51,837 nucleotides of DNA from an uncultured bacterium (GTDB lineage Bacteria > Patescibacteriota > Minisyncoccia > Phycocordibacterales > UBA2100), in contig CAINVT010000013.1 in assembly GCA_903854215.1 (NCBI GenBank), forward strand, positions 1 to 51,837. Reading direction: 5' to 3'. Positions 16,597 to 26,962 of the stretch are shown piece by piece. Numbering within the stretch: the first letter of the stretch is position 1; every line of letters starts with the position of its first letter. A program made the position numbers and the translations under genes. A model generated the notes under the pieces. The model ran no database searches. It saw only the letters and a list, made by a program, of their open reading frames with translations, and was not told where the DNA came from.

Positions 16597-17391
16597 TTAA
16601 GCCGCAAACGGGTCGAGAGGATCATTGTTGACTACAGGTGTCGCATCGCGTATCTCTCTTGTCGCATTGGCAGGAATCCCGCCCGAAGGTAGGACGTATA
16701 GTCCTGCGCAACCTCGCGCGGTATCGGCACTTTGAGGACCTAGGTCTTTCCAGTCATAAATATTTAAGGCAAAAATGCACATCCATGCCTCATCGTTGTC
16801 TGACTTTACCCAAAAACATTCGTACGTGAATTTGTCTCGGTTACAGATAATCTTGTCCAGATTACCGTTCTCACGATTGCCTTTGATAGCCTCGACAAAC
16901 TTCGAGTGCTGCGGCTTGATATCTTCCATCACAATTTTTCCATCAACAATCGAACCGATTGGAAAAGGGGTCTCCAAGGTTCCGAACGTATCGATTCCTA
17001 TTCGGACAGCAGGTTCGCGATAGAGCGCCGCGTGAAAACCGGAAATCCATCTCCAGATTGCCTCTTTGATATTAAGGTCACCAGCATCTATCGCGGGACT
17101 GCCTCCGACTTTTTTAAGCTTCAGGCGCACATCCTTTGGGTCGCTCGGTATTCGTCCTGACTGTGGAGCGAGAAGTTGACCCATCATCTCATCGGTCAGA
17201 TTATGCGCATTGTTGCATGCCTTATGTGTCGGCAATATGAGCGGGTCTCTGTGGTCTGTATGAAAGATAGTTTTCGGCGGCAGGTGGTCTCGATCTGTCT
17301 CATCAAGCGGTACAAAATTACCTCCGCACAAATAGCAAAAAGGGAGCGTCTGAACCGCCCTTCGATTAGTTTGGGTTTCCAAAATCACCAT
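16597..17391 (-). CDS. HNH endonuclease-like protein
   Basis: 264 aa from ATG 17391. The N-terminal region has an HNH/zinc layout: CYLCGG, then DRDHLPP (first His) and LPTHKACNNAHN with the second His/Asn set. The remaining 200 residues are unrecognised and probably read a target or partner. A TAGTAT box (17399-17404) lies 7 nt before the ATG, so the transcript is probably leaderless; the longer ORF start at 17427 lies in that promoter. It is transcribed with the Ntn hydrolase gene. A nuclease with a peptidase in a mobile island suggests a defence module (inference). Confidence 0.7.
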   Translation of the reverse strand: MVILETQTNRRAVQTLPFCYLCGGNFVPLDETDRDHLPPKTIFHTDHRDPLILPTHKACNNAHNLTDEMMGQLLAPQSGRIPSDPKDVRLKLKKVGGSPAIDAGDLNIKEAIWRWISGFHAALYREPAVRIGIDTFGTLETPFPIGSIVDGKIVMEDIKPQHSKFVEAIKGNRENGNLDKIICNRDKFTYECFWVKSDNDEAWMCIFALNIYDWKDLGPQSADTARGCAGLYVLPSGGIPANATREIRDATPVVNNDPLDPFAA

Positions 17392-17473
17392 GACCTTGAT
17401 ACTACATGGAAAGTCTCGGCAGCGCATCGCAGGGGTAGGCCCTCGACATACTACCGATACTAATTTTCAAGAG

Positions 17474-17544
17474 CGGGCGATGAGGGAATCGAACCCCCGA
17501 CATCGGTTTTGGAGACCGAAGTTATACCATTTAACTAATCGCCC
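17474..17544 (-). tRNA. tRNA-Trp (CCA)
   Basis: 71-nt cloverleaf on the minus strand: acceptor GGGCGAT/ATCGCCC, anticodon stem TCGGT/ACCGA with loop CTCCAAA giving anticodon CCA, T arm GGGGTTCGATTCCCTC, discriminator G. CCA is not encoded. It forms the right border of the proposed island. Confidence 0.95.
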
Positions 17545-17682
17545 CTCTGGATAGCTGTCAGCTATCAACTGTTAGCTTACAGGAAATACGAAAAGACTCA
17601 AAACATTTGATTTACACATAAAAAGACCTCATTTGATACGTGTTGCTTTTGGACCGCACTTGGCCGCTCAAAAGGTGGTTAT

Positions 17683-17711
17683 TTGGCGTTTAGGAGCCGC
17701 TAGTATATTCT
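17683..17711 (+). promoter_or_regulatory. promoter for cysH
   Basis: TTGGCG, 17 nt, TATTCT. The 200-nt gap from the tRNA to cysH holds no gene; this promoter is the only signal I see in it. Confidence 0.55.
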
Positions 17712-17753
17712 GCCGAACAGAGCTGTACAAAACTGTCTTTTCTGGAGGATCTC

Positions 17754-18449
17754 ATGGAGTATGAGCGCGAAACGCTAGGCCTTAAGTATCAGATGTTCGT
17801 ACTGATCGAATGGCTACGGAAATATATCACGTGTGACTACAAGGATCGCATCGCCGTTACCACATCTTGCGGCATCGATTCCGCGGTCTTGTTGTTCATG
17901 GTCACAAAGATAGACCCTGCAATACCAGTCTTCTTTGGCGACACAGGGATGCATTTTCCCGAGACTCTGGCGTATATGGATACGCTTGTCGACAGATTCA
18001 AGCTGACGAATATTCATGTCATCCAGACGGATCCCGAAGTATTGCGAGTGAACGATCCGGAGTCATTGTTGTGGCGATTGGACACCGACGCATGCTGCGA
18101 CATGCGCAAGGTCGAACCGCTACGACAAATTGTGGGATTACATGCGGCATGGATAACCGGGCGCAAGCGCTATCAGGGAGGTTCACGAAAAGATCTTTCG
18201 CTGATAGAAGATTATGGTGATCAAATCAAAATCAACCCGCTTGCGTGCATGAAGCTAGCAGACATTCGGGTTTGTTTCGATATGTTCGATCTTCCTCGGC
18301 ATCCGCTCGCCGATAGATACACGTCCATCGGCTGTAGAAACTGTACCAAGCCGAACAGCTCTTCTGATCCAGATAAACTTCGAGATGGTCGTTGGCCACA
18401 CGTTGAAGGTAAGAATGAATGCGGCTTACATACTCGAAGAGAACCATAA
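17754..18449 (+). CDS. cysH: PAPS/APS reductase (CysH family)
   Basis: 231 aa, GGAGG 6 nt before the ATG. The PP-loop is TTSCGIDSAVLL (Ser38-Ser43). The C-terminal signature SIGCRNCTKP plus KNECGLH carries the catalytic Cys. A CC pair (DACCDMRK) together with CRNC supplies the four cysteines of the 4Fe-4S cluster of APS-type reductases. It reduces adenylyl sulfate (or PAPS) to sulfite using thioredoxin. No other sulfate-assimilation gene is in the window, so its real substrate may differ; DndC-like DNA modification enzymes share the fold, but the ECGLH end favours CysH. Own promoter and terminator. Confidence 0.88.
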   Translation: MEYERETLGLKYQMFVLIEWLRKYITCDYKDRIAVTTSCGIDSAVLLFMVTKIDPAIPVFFGDTGMHFPETLAYMDTLVDRFKLTNIHVIQTDPEVLRVNDPESLLWRLDTDACCDMRKVEPLRQIVGLHAAWITGRKRYQGGSRKDLSLIEDYGDQIKINPLACMKLADIRVCFDMFDLPRHPLADRYTSIGCRNCTKPNSSSDPDKLRDGRWPHVEGKNECGLHTRREP

Positions 18450-18452
18450 CGA

Positions 18453-18482
18453 GCCCGGGGCATATCCCCGGGCTTTTCTTTA
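18453..18482 (+). terminator. rho-independent terminator
   Basis: GCCCGGGG-catat-CCCCGGGC followed by TTTTCTTT. Confidence 0.93.
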
Positions 18483-18503
18483 TCATGCCTAGCGAGGAGC
18501 GAA

Positions 18504-18608
18504 ATGAAAACCTACGACCAATTTTTCTTGACGGTACTCCGCCCTAGAAAAATGAAGTGCCCTTGTGGCGTTTTCATTTCGTGGAGGACGGCGGGACACA
18601 AGGTATAA
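18504..18608 (+). CDS. 34-aa small protein
   Basis: Below the ORF-track cutoff. ATG with GAGGAG 6 nt upstream. The product MKTYDQFFLTVLRPRKMKCP... has a CPCG pair and a basic C terminus. It follows the cysH terminator with no obvious promoter, and a weak hairpin plus GGGGTTTTTT lies after it. Supported only by the ribosome site; could be chance. Confidence 0.4.
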   Translation: MKTYDQFFLTVLRPRKMKCPCGVFISWRTAGHKV

Positions 18609-18682
18609 AACTCCGCGACTTGCCTTGGGGTTTTTTACCTTTTATCATGCGGCGAAAAGTAACAACTTCCCTAATCGACAAA

Positions 18683-18713
18683 TATAAGAAAAAACCTCGC
18701 TTTTGGCGAGGTT
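18683..18713 (-). terminator. terminator after L33
   Basis: Minus strand AACCTCGC and GCGAGGTT (8 bp) then TTTTTTCTTATA. Confidence 0.92.
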
Positions 18714-18727
18714 CTTTCTAAAACGTT

Positions 18728-18886
18728 CTATTTCTTTACTTCCTTGTGCTTGGTGTGAGCTTTGCACCATTTGCAGTATTTCTTGATATCGATTTTGCGC
18801 TCGACGAGCTTGCGGTTCTTGCGGGACCAATAATTGATGCGGCCGCACTTCGTGCAGGCGAGTTTGAAAAGCTGATCTTGCGACAT
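18728..18886 (-). CDS. rpmG: 50S ribosomal protein L33
   Basis: 52 aa from ATG 18886 (MSQDQLFKLACTKCGRINYW). Four-Cys zinc-binding form: CTKC then CKWC, with the KKYCKWCKAHTKHKE end typical of bacterial L33. The ORF track's longer start adds 13 residues not seen in the family. It is preceded on the same strand by a VirB2-like gene and followed by a strong terminator. Confidence 0.93.
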   Translation of the reverse strand: MSQDQLFKLACTKCGRINYWSRKNRKLVERKIDIKKYCKWCKAHTKHKEVKK

Positions 18887-18933
18887 AGTGAGTGCCACTA
18901 TACCCAAAGACACCCTCGGAGTCAATCAAAAGG

Positions 18934-19338
18934 TCATGCGGTACAGATTTGGTTCCACGGCATGGTCGGTGTCGGTCCACCACCTGCAATGACACTCAAG
19001 AGAGTGCCGACGATAAGCCACGCCGAAAGGATGATGATAAGGCCGATAAAAACAGCCGAAAAGACCTTATTAGCTTGGTGGATCTGATCCGGACTTCCAC
19101 CAGCGGTCATATGTTTGAAGCCTGCCCAGGCGAAGAGAACCGCCGAAAGGAATACTGCGAGATAAATACCGTCGTTGAGAACGTTCTGAGCGAGCAGGGC
19201 GAGGTCACAGACCGATTGGCAACCGCCGGGCACATTGCAATCGTTTGGCACGATCGGCTGCATACCTGCTGCCATCGCAATGGCCGGTACGAAGACGAAA
19301 GACGTCATCAGTACGGTGAGCACCTGTCGACGTAACAT
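18934..19338 (-). CDS. VirB2/TrbC-like membrane protein
   Basis: 134 aa from ATG 19338. Signal peptide (MLRRQVLTVLMTSF to AMAA), then a Cys-rich extracellular segment (NDCNVPGGCQSVC) and two membrane helices (about 58-78 and 95-118) separated by a short cytoplasmic loop with GGSPDQIHQANK. This is the layout of type IV secretion pilin-like proteins, which occur in several copies in CPR genomes. A TACAAT box (19345-19350) lies 6 nt before the ATG: leaderless. It resembles the five-gene group at 29496-31736. Confidence 0.75.
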   Translation of the reverse strand: MLRRQVLTVLMTSFVFVPAIAMAAGMQPIVPNDCNVPGGCQSVCDLALLAQNVLNDGIYLAVFLSAVLFAWAGFKHMTAGGSPDQIHQANKVFSAVFIGLIIILSAWLIVGTLLSVIAGGGPTPTMPWNQICTA

Positions 19339-19383
19339 GGGGATATTGTAGCATGAGCAAAAATAGTTCATACTGGGCTCACT

Positions 19384-19466
19384 GCGTCGGTGGCGGAGTG
19401 GTCAATCGCACTTGGCTGTAAACCAAGCGACTTCGGTCTACGGGGGTTCGAATCCCTCCCGGCGCA
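19384..19466 (+). tRNA. tRNA-Tyr (GTA)
   Basis: 83 nt, class II. Acceptor GCGTCGG/CCGGCGC, anticodon stem CTTGG/CCAAG with loop CTGTAAA (GTA), long variable arm, T arm GGGGGTTCGAATCCCTC, discriminator A. Confidence 0.95.
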
Positions 19467-19467
19467 C

Positions 19468-19514
19468 AAAAACAGTTAGGGCCCAGAGCATGTCTCTGGG
19501 CTCTTACTGTTTTC
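19468..19514 (+). terminator. long hairpin after tRNA-Tyr
   Basis: Nearly perfect inverted repeat, AAAACAGTTAGGGCCCAGAG against CTCTGGGCTCTTACTGTTTT, with loop catgt. It ends in TTTT on either strand, so it may terminate both ways. Confidence 0.8.
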
Positions 19515-19515
19515 A

Positions 19516-19638
19516 GCCAGGAGGGATTCGAACGGACGGAGGCACGGGACCCACAGCTTGCTGTGGGACGCCGAGTCAGGGCAGTGACCACTTAGCGCAT
19601 GGCGCTTAGTGAGTCACGCTCGATTCCCTCCTGGGCGC
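19516..19638 (+). repeat. tRNA-arm element, Tyr type
   Basis: Starts with an antisense copy of the tRNA-Tyr T arm (GGAGGGATTCGAAC, identical to the complement of the tRNA just upstream) and ends with a sense-like copy (TCGATTCCCTCCTGGGCGC). Inside are a hairpin CCCACAGC-tt-GCTGTGGG (19550-19567), a linker CGAGTCAGGGCAGTGA, and a second hairpin ACTTAGCGC-atg-GCGCTTAGT (19590-19610) with one T-T mismatch. Same plan as 2030-2178 and 27458-27563. Confidence 0.78.
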
Positions 19639-19652
19639 AATTTTAATAAAGT

Positions 19653-19678
19653 GAGACCGCCCACGATTGGACGGTCTC
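19653..19678 (-). terminator. terminator after 19691 gene
   Basis: GAGACCG and CGGTCTC pair around a loop with further C-G pairs; on the minus strand ACTTTATT follows. Confidence 0.65.
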
Positions 19679-19690
19679 CTCAGCGAGTGT

Positions 19691-19915
19691 TCAGCGTTTC
19701 CGGAACACGGGTTCACCGACAGGCGTGTAGACGACAGCCTGTCCTGTCGCGGCAGCATGCAGCTCGTCGGCGGCGTGAGCGGCTCGCTGATGTTGCACCT
19801 GCTGCGAACGCAACGCGGCATAATCTCCCTCCGATACCCCCGATTTTCCCTGGGCGTCAAACACTCTTTGCTCTTCTGCTCGATGATAATCGGCAATTGC
19901 TTTATGATCGACCAT
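19691..19915 (-). CDS. hypothetical small protein
   Basis: 74 aa from ATG 19915, chosen because GGAG lies 7 nt upstream; the ORF track start at 19981 has none. Not recognised. It is helical and rich in Ala, Gln and His in the centre (RSQQVQHQRAAHAADELHAA), with a possible short strand at the end (AVVYTPVGEP). It is a single-gene unit with a terminator, in the same style as the island genes. Confidence 0.6.
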   Translation of the reverse strand: MVDHKAIADYHRAEEQRVFDAQGKSGVSEGDYAALRSQQVQHQRAAHAADELHAAATGQAVVYTPVGEPVFRKR

Positions 19916-19989
19916 CGTTCCACTCCGTAAAACGAGTTGACCCATCTCTAGGCCACTAGAACCATATACAAACTTGAACAAAGTCGCAA

Positions 19990-22698
<2,709 letters not shown>

Positions 22699-22760
22699 AT
22701 AGTTTTATTTTTATTCTGCTGGAGGTATCCCTAGCTGCTAATACGCCCATTCGCGTCTGA

Positions 22761-23570
22761 TTATTTCGCCGCGCCACTATGCCCTAGATCTGCCGTAATG
22801 ATTGAAACCGGTATAAAGGCTGATCCGGAAACTGATCGTGACACTCCAGTGCTCATTCCTACCATATTGCCGTCGGTATCGATGAGTGGGCTTCCGTAGA
22901 GGACATTATCACCCGAAATATCTGTTTTGACAAGTGCCCCCGTTGCGCTCACCGCCGGAGTCAAGCTGCTGATAAGCCCGCTTCCGACCCAGGGGTTCGA
23001 TTCTCCTGCGATCAAAACGACCGTTTCGCCCAACTGTGGAGAAGCAGACGGCATACCGATCGGCACCCACGCCGGAGTCGTCGTAGACTCGCTCGATGTC
23101 GCGACCGTAAGCAGTGCAAGTCCTGTTGCCGCATCACGAACCGTTACAAATGCACGGACACTGGAACCATTCGCGAGTGTGACCGTTGCCTGCGCAGAGC
23201 CACCCATTGCAGCGGTGTCGGTAACCATATCTCCTGAAGCGTCGACGACGACACCAAGCCCGAGAAATGTCGACCCGTCGACAGAATACAAACGGGTGAC
23301 CGAAGGCGCTGTTTTCTTAACCGCGCTCGCGATGGTATTGGTGTCGTTCACTACGACGGTCTTTGTTGGCGTGACCACCGTTGCCGTCTGGCCGGGTGAC
23401 GCGACTTCTTTGATTGTCTGTTGAATGACACGATTGACCGTCTGCGCAACCGACGTCGGCGCTTGATCCATCAAGGAGACAGTGACAATACCGGTCGCCA
23501 TCGAGGTGACGAAGGAGATCAGAAGCACCAGGAGGACGACTTGTGATTTTGTGAGTTCTTCGATGTCCAT
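22761..23570 (-). CDS. membrane-anchored HtrA/trypsin-like pseudoprotease
   Basis: 269 aa. One N-terminal membrane helix (about 10-33), a Thr/Val-rich linker, then a chymotrypsin-like double barrel recognisable from GLGVVVDASGDMVTDTAAM, ATGLALLTVA and YGSPLIDTDGNMVGM. These align with the HtrA motifs around His, Asp and Ser, but the His position reads Thr/Ala, the Asp position reads Gly, and the nucleophile motif GNSGGP is reduced to YGSP. It is therefore probably inactive, a binding or sensor protein outside the membrane. A TATGCT box lies 8 nt before the ATG: leaderless. Confidence 0.7.
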   Translation of the reverse strand: MDIEELTKSQVVLLVLLISFVTSMATGIVTVSLMDQAPTSVAQTVNRVIQQTIKEVASPGQTATVVTPTKTVVVNDTNTIASAVKKTAPSVTRLYSVDGSTFLGLGVVVDASGDMVTDTAAMGGSAQATVTLANGSSVRAFVTVRDAATGLALLTVATSSESTTTPAWVPIGMPSASPQLGETVVLIAGESNPWVGSGLISSLTPAVSATGALVKTDISGDNVLYGSPLIDTDGNMVGMSTGVSRSVSGSAFIPVSIITADLGHSGAAK

Positions 23571-23626
23571 ATACTGCTAGCATATCATCCGAAAAAGCCG
23601 GTGCAAATTGTGCTTACGTGAACTAT

Positions 23627-24952
23627 TTACGAGCGCGTACGATATTCGGCAATCACCTTCACCAGAGTGTCTACTATTCGTTTATTGTCGTTGGTATGTG
23701 AGTCACGTCCGAATGAAAAGCGTAATGTATTCCGTGACCTCCACTGACTCACCTGCACCTCCTTCGTTGAAACTTCGGCGGCCGAGGCAAGTATTTTCAC
23801 TACATGTGATTCTTTCGCGTCACCCTCGCGGCAAGCGCTCTTGGTCGAGATCGCGATACCCGCATGATCCAAGGCGAGTGTGATGTATTCACTGCTGATA
23901 TCGGGAATAGAAATATTGAGGATGTGCGGCATGGATCGAGCGGGGTTGCCGCCTGTGGTGAGCGATGTCGAACCATTGATGATCGTGCCGGGGAGCTGCG
24001 CGACGATCTGGCTCGCCAGGTCGTCGCGCAGCGCACGCAGTCGTTTCGATTCCGCAGTTCGTTCGCGTCCAATTATTGAAAACGCTTCCGCAAAGCCCGC
24101 TGCGAGTGCGACGTTTTCCGTGCCTGCACGGAGTCCGCGCTCCTGATTTCCACCCAGCTGGATCGGCGCAAGCGTCACCTCTTGATCCACATACAAGCAA
24201 CCGATACCGCGTGGACCGTATAGCTTCCCCGAATCAAGCGTCAGAAGGTCAACGCCGAGTGAATGTACATTAGCCGCATCGTAGAGCGGCGTCTGCCCCG
24301 CATCAGAATGAAATAAGATGGTCGAGTCATGTGTTTTCTCATGTGCACGCAATACACGCGCAATATGCCCGAGCGGTTGTACCACGCCAATCTCACTATT
24401 TCCCCACCCGATCGATACGAAGATTGTTTCTGTGCGCAATAATCGTGCCACGGCGTCGGGTCGAATAATGCCGTTTGCATCCGGATCGACGAAATCAACT
24501 TTTCCACCAAGCCGTTCGACTTCACCAAAACACTCGAGTACCGATGGATGTTCGATTGAGCTGACGATCCAATGAGTTTGAGAGATGGGCGAAATTCCAG
24601 AGGAAGATACAAAGCTCGGAGCTTGGGATCCATTAAGCTCTGAGCTTTGTATCTTGCCAAATTCGATTGCCCGCGCAAATCCCAAGATCGCGAGATTATT
24701 CGCTTCCGTCCCTCCGGAGACAAAGATGATCTCGCGCGCCTTGGCACCGATCTCGCGCGCGATCCGTTCACGAGAATCCTTCAAACTGCGTGCCGCTGCC
24801 ACACCTTCCGCATGAATAGACCCCGGATTGCCGAAAGTGCCCTGCGCGTTTGCAACCACCAGTGCTGCTTCCGGCAGTATCGGTGTCGCGCTCGCATAAT
24901 CGAGATAGATGCGCTCCTTTTTTGACTTTGAACTTCCAAACCATTTCATCAT
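23627..24952 (-). CDS. iscS: cysteine desulfurase (NifS/IscS family)
   Basis: 441 aa PLP enzyme that moves sulfur from cysteine to Fe-S cluster or tRNA thiolation pathways. N-terminal YLDYASATP, the Ala-Thr region VSGGTEANNLAI, SSIEHPSV (PLP His), FHSDAGQ, the PLP lysine in LDSGKLYGPRGIG, and the catalytic Cys in STKSACREGDAKESHV. Between ARAIEFG and THWIVSS there are about 25 extra residues (SSELNGSQAPSFVSSSGIS) encoded by a palindromic repeat at 24606-24653 that keeps the frame. No iscU or tRNA-modification gene is adjacent. Two ATGs in tandem at the start; no Shine-Dalgarno site. Confidence 0.93.
   Translation of the reverse strand: MMKWFGSSKSKKERIYLDYASATPILPEAALVVANAQGTFGNPGSIHAEGVAAARSLKDSRERIAREIGAKAREIIFVSGGTEANNLAILGFARAIEFGKIQSSELNGSQAPSFVSSSGISPISQTHWIVSSIEHPSVLECFGEVERLGGKVDFVDPDANGIIRPDAVARLLRTETIFVSIGWGNSEIGVVQPLGHIARVLRAHEKTHDSTILFHSDAGQTPLYDAANVHSLGVDLLTLDSGKLYGPRGIGCLYVDQEVTLAPIQLGGNQERGLRAGTENVALAAGFAEAFSIIGRERTAESKRLRALRDDLASQIVAQLPGTIINGSTSLTTGGNPARSMPHILNISIPDISSEYITLALDHAGIAISTKSACREGDAKESHVVKILASAAEVSTKEVQVSQWRSRNTLRFSFGRDSHTNDNKRIVDTLVKVIAEYRTRS
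24606..24653. repeat. CTCTGAGCTTTGTA palindrome inside iscS
   Basis: Arms of 19 nt (24606-24624 and 24635-24653) pair with one mismatch. The right arm shares the AAGCTCTGAGCTTTGTA core with 39655-39699 and 51314-51341. It lies wholly inside the cysteine desulfurase coding region without breaking it. Confidence 0.85.
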
Positions 24953-24981
24953 GTCATCATTGTGTACGCCACGCAGCTTTT

Positions 24982-25010
24982 TTGCAAAAGCGTCAATTTT
25001 CGGCTATAAT
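24982..25010 (+). promoter_or_regulatory. promoter for infB
   Basis: TTGCAA, 17 nt, consensus TATAAT, within the 110-nt gap that separates iscS and infB, which are divergent. Confidence 0.75.
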
Positions 25011-25062
25011 GCGTCCACTTCAAGGTCACCTATGGTTTCCACGACCCTGCGTATACATTTGC

Positions 25063-26592
25063 ATGCCAAAATCGACTCACAACTCAATAGAGCGTCCTCC
25101 CGTCGTTGTCGTGATGGGTCATGTCGACCACGGTAAATCAACGCTGCTCGATTTCATTCGTCATACGAGTGTGGTCGCCGGTGAGGCAGGCGGCATCACA
25201 CAGCACGTCGCTGCATACGAAGTCGTCCGAGAGGTGGTCAACCCTTCGACGTCACTCAGGGCAAGCAAACGTATTACTTTCATCGATACTCCCGGACACG
25301 CTGCATTCTCTGCGATTCGCGCGCGCGGTGCCAACGTTGCCGACATCGCGATCCTCGTCGTAGCGGCAGACGATGGTGTAAAAGCACAAACGCTCGAAGC
25401 ACTCGCACAGATACGCGAAGCGAAGACTCCGTTCATTGTCGCGATCAACAAGATCGATAAACCGAATGCGAATATCGAACGCACACAGGCATCTCTCCTC
25501 GAGCATGAAGTCTATCTCGAAAAACTCGGCGGCGATGTGCCATGGGTCGCTATCTCTGCGAAAGCTGGCACCGGCGTCGACGAACTCCTCGATCTCATTC
25601 TGCTTGTCGCGGAACTCGCGGAGTTCAAAGCCGATCCGTCGATTCCTGCAACCGGCTATGTGATCGAAGCGCACCGCGATCAGAAGCGCGGCATTGCAGC
25701 CACCCTTATAATCACCGACGGCACACTTGAGAGCGGCATGGCAATACTTGCCGGACGTGCGATCGCGCCGGTACGCATCATGGAAGATCATGCAGGTAAG
25801 ACTCTCAAATCGGCAACCTTTTCGACTCCCGTCACGCTCGTCGGTTTCGATGAATTGCCGGCTGTGGGCGAAACTTTTCATACCTACAAGAATAAGCGCG
25901 AAGCTGAACAGGTGCGCGAGAGCCTTGCGGCCGCCCCGCGTTCAACAGGTGCGACTGCTTCCGTTGCTCCGTTCGGTTCAGATGTATTCTATTTGCCAGT
26001 CATCATTCGTGCTGACGCGAGTGGTTCACTTGAAGCAATCGAACACGAAGCATCGAAGATCGGTGACGAACATGCGCACGTCTCAATCGTTCAATCCGGC
26101 ATCGGCAACATTTCCGAAAATGACGTCAAAGCGGCAATGGCGGGTACGACACATGCAGTGCTCATCGGCTTCAATGTTTCTGTCGATCCGATCGCCGAAG
26201 CACTCGCGCTCCAGCATGGCGTTACGATCGTAACTTTCAACATCATTTACAAGCTCACGGAGCACCTCGAAGAACGCTTAGCGACATTGAAGCCGCGACG
26301 TACCGTCGAAGAGCTCGCCGGCCGCGCACGTGTCATCAAGCAATTCAGCACGCAAAAAGAGATCCATGTTGTCGGCTGCGGCGTCACGGAGGGATACTTC
26401 CTCAAAGGAGGTATCGTGCGTGTGTTTCGCCGCAAACTGCTTATTGGATCAGGCAAGATCACGAACATGCAGTCCAACAAACGGAATGTCGATCGCGTCG
26501 AAGCGACGAGTGAATTCGGCGCGCAGGTCGAATCAAAATTCGAGATCGCCGAAGGCGATATGCTCGAGTATGTCGTCGTGACGACCGTCTAA
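25063..26592 (+). CDS. infB: translation initiation factor IF-2
   Basis: 509 aa from ATG 25063 ([20 protein letters not shown]). It starts almost directly at the G domain: G1 [10 protein letters not shown]2 region [12 protein letters not shown]3 DTPGHAAF, G4 NKID, G5 SAK; then the IF-2 beta-barrel and C-terminal domains, ending [10 protein letters not shown]. It places fMet-tRNA on the 30S subunit. The long N-terminal region of most IF-2 proteins is absent. Between the G2 and G3 motifs about nine extra residues (NPSTSLRAS) come from a short repeat at 25242-25261. The ORF track's earlier start crosses the promoter. Confidence 0.96.
   Translation: MPKSTHNSIERPPVVVVMGHVDHGKSTLLDFIRHTSVVAGEAGGITQHVAAYEVVREVVNPSTSLRASKRITFIDTPGHAAFSAIRARGANVADIAILVVAADDGVKAQTLEALAQIREAKTPFIVAINKIDKPNANIERTQASLLEHEVYLEKLGGDVPWVAISAKAGTGVDELLDLILLVAELAEFKADPSIPATGYVIEAHRDQKRGIAATLIITDGTLESGMAILAGRAIAPVRIMEDHAGKTLKSATFSTPVTLVGFDELPAVGETFHTYKNKREAEQVRESLAAAPRSTGATASVAPFGSDVFYLPVIIRADASGSLEAIEHEASKIGDEHAHVSIVQSGIGNISENDVKAAMAGTTHAVLIGFNVSVDPIAEALALQHGVTIVTFNIIYKLTEHLEERLATLKPRRTVEELAGRARVIKQFSTQKEIHVVGCGVTEGYFLKGGIVRVFRRKLLIGSGKITNMQSNKRNVDRVEATSEFGAQVESKFEIAEGDMLEYVVVTTV
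25242..25261. repeat. CCCTTCGAC-type repeat inside infB
   Basis: CCCTTCGACgtcactCAGGG resembles the dispersed palindrome CCCTTCGACAAGCTCAGGG found in many bacterial genomes (from memory, not searched). In frame it encodes PSTSLRA. Confidence 0.6.
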
Positions 26593-26598
26593 ATTCGT

Positions 26599-26925
26599 AT
26601 GGGAAGCCGCCGACAAACACAGATCGCCGAAATGATGATGCATCTCGCGGGAGAATTCTTCGCGCGAGAGAGCAATGGCGTGTCGTTGATCACCGTCACG
26701 CGCACTGATGTCTCTCCCGATCTTCGTGCTGTCAAAATTTATTTTTCAGTCTTACCGGAATCCTACGAAAAGCCCGCATTGAACTTTGCCAAGCGCAGCC
26801 GCACTGAATTTCGCGAATATCTCAAGAGTCATGCTCGCATGCAATACTTGCCGGATGTTGATTTCGAAATCGACTTTGGTGAAAAGAACCGCCAGCATAT
26901 AGACGAACTGACGCGAAAGGGATAA
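26599..26925 (+). CDS. rbfA: ribosome-binding factor A
   Basis: 108 aa. KH-fold protein that helps mature the 3' end region of 16S rRNA in the 30S subunit. The match rests on size, on RQTQIAEMMMHLAGEFF, VSLITVTRTDVSPDLRAVKIYFSV (strand with the conserved V-S-x-D-L), YLKSHARMQYLPDVDFEID, and on its place 6 nt after infB, the usual order. It is co-transcribed with infB. Confidence 0.94.
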   Translation: MGSRRQTQIAEMMMHLAGEFFARESNGVSLITVTRTDVSPDLRAVKIYFSVLPESYEKPALNFAKRSRTEFREYLKSHARMQYLPDVDFEIDFGEKNRQHIDELTRKG

Positions 26926-26962
26926 AGTATCGCGAGTTTGCGCACAACCATAGGAGACTCAC

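Larger units (their letters stand above)
2030..17488. mobile_element. probable tRNA-Trp genomic island
   Basis: Interval between two direct 15-nt copies of the tRNA-Trp 3' end (2030-2044 and 17474-17488). The content is accessory: IS element, two helicases, sigma-type regulators, serine recombinase, HNH nuclease. Most of its genes use strong Shine-Dalgarno sites, unlike the leaderless flanking genes. The Trp-type repeat at the left end would sit directly downstream of tRNA-Trp if the island were removed, as its relatives do at tRNA-Tyr and tRNA-Cys. A 15-nt match alone could be chance; the combination is the evidence. The integrating enzyme is uncertain, because serine recombinases seldom use tRNA genes. 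Confidence 0.5.

Noticed and set aside
1321-17450. Recurring CTCGACA near 1321, 2403, 13728 and 17440
   Set aside because: Short motif that is common in this composition; flanks do not align, so it is not a convincing boundary repeat.
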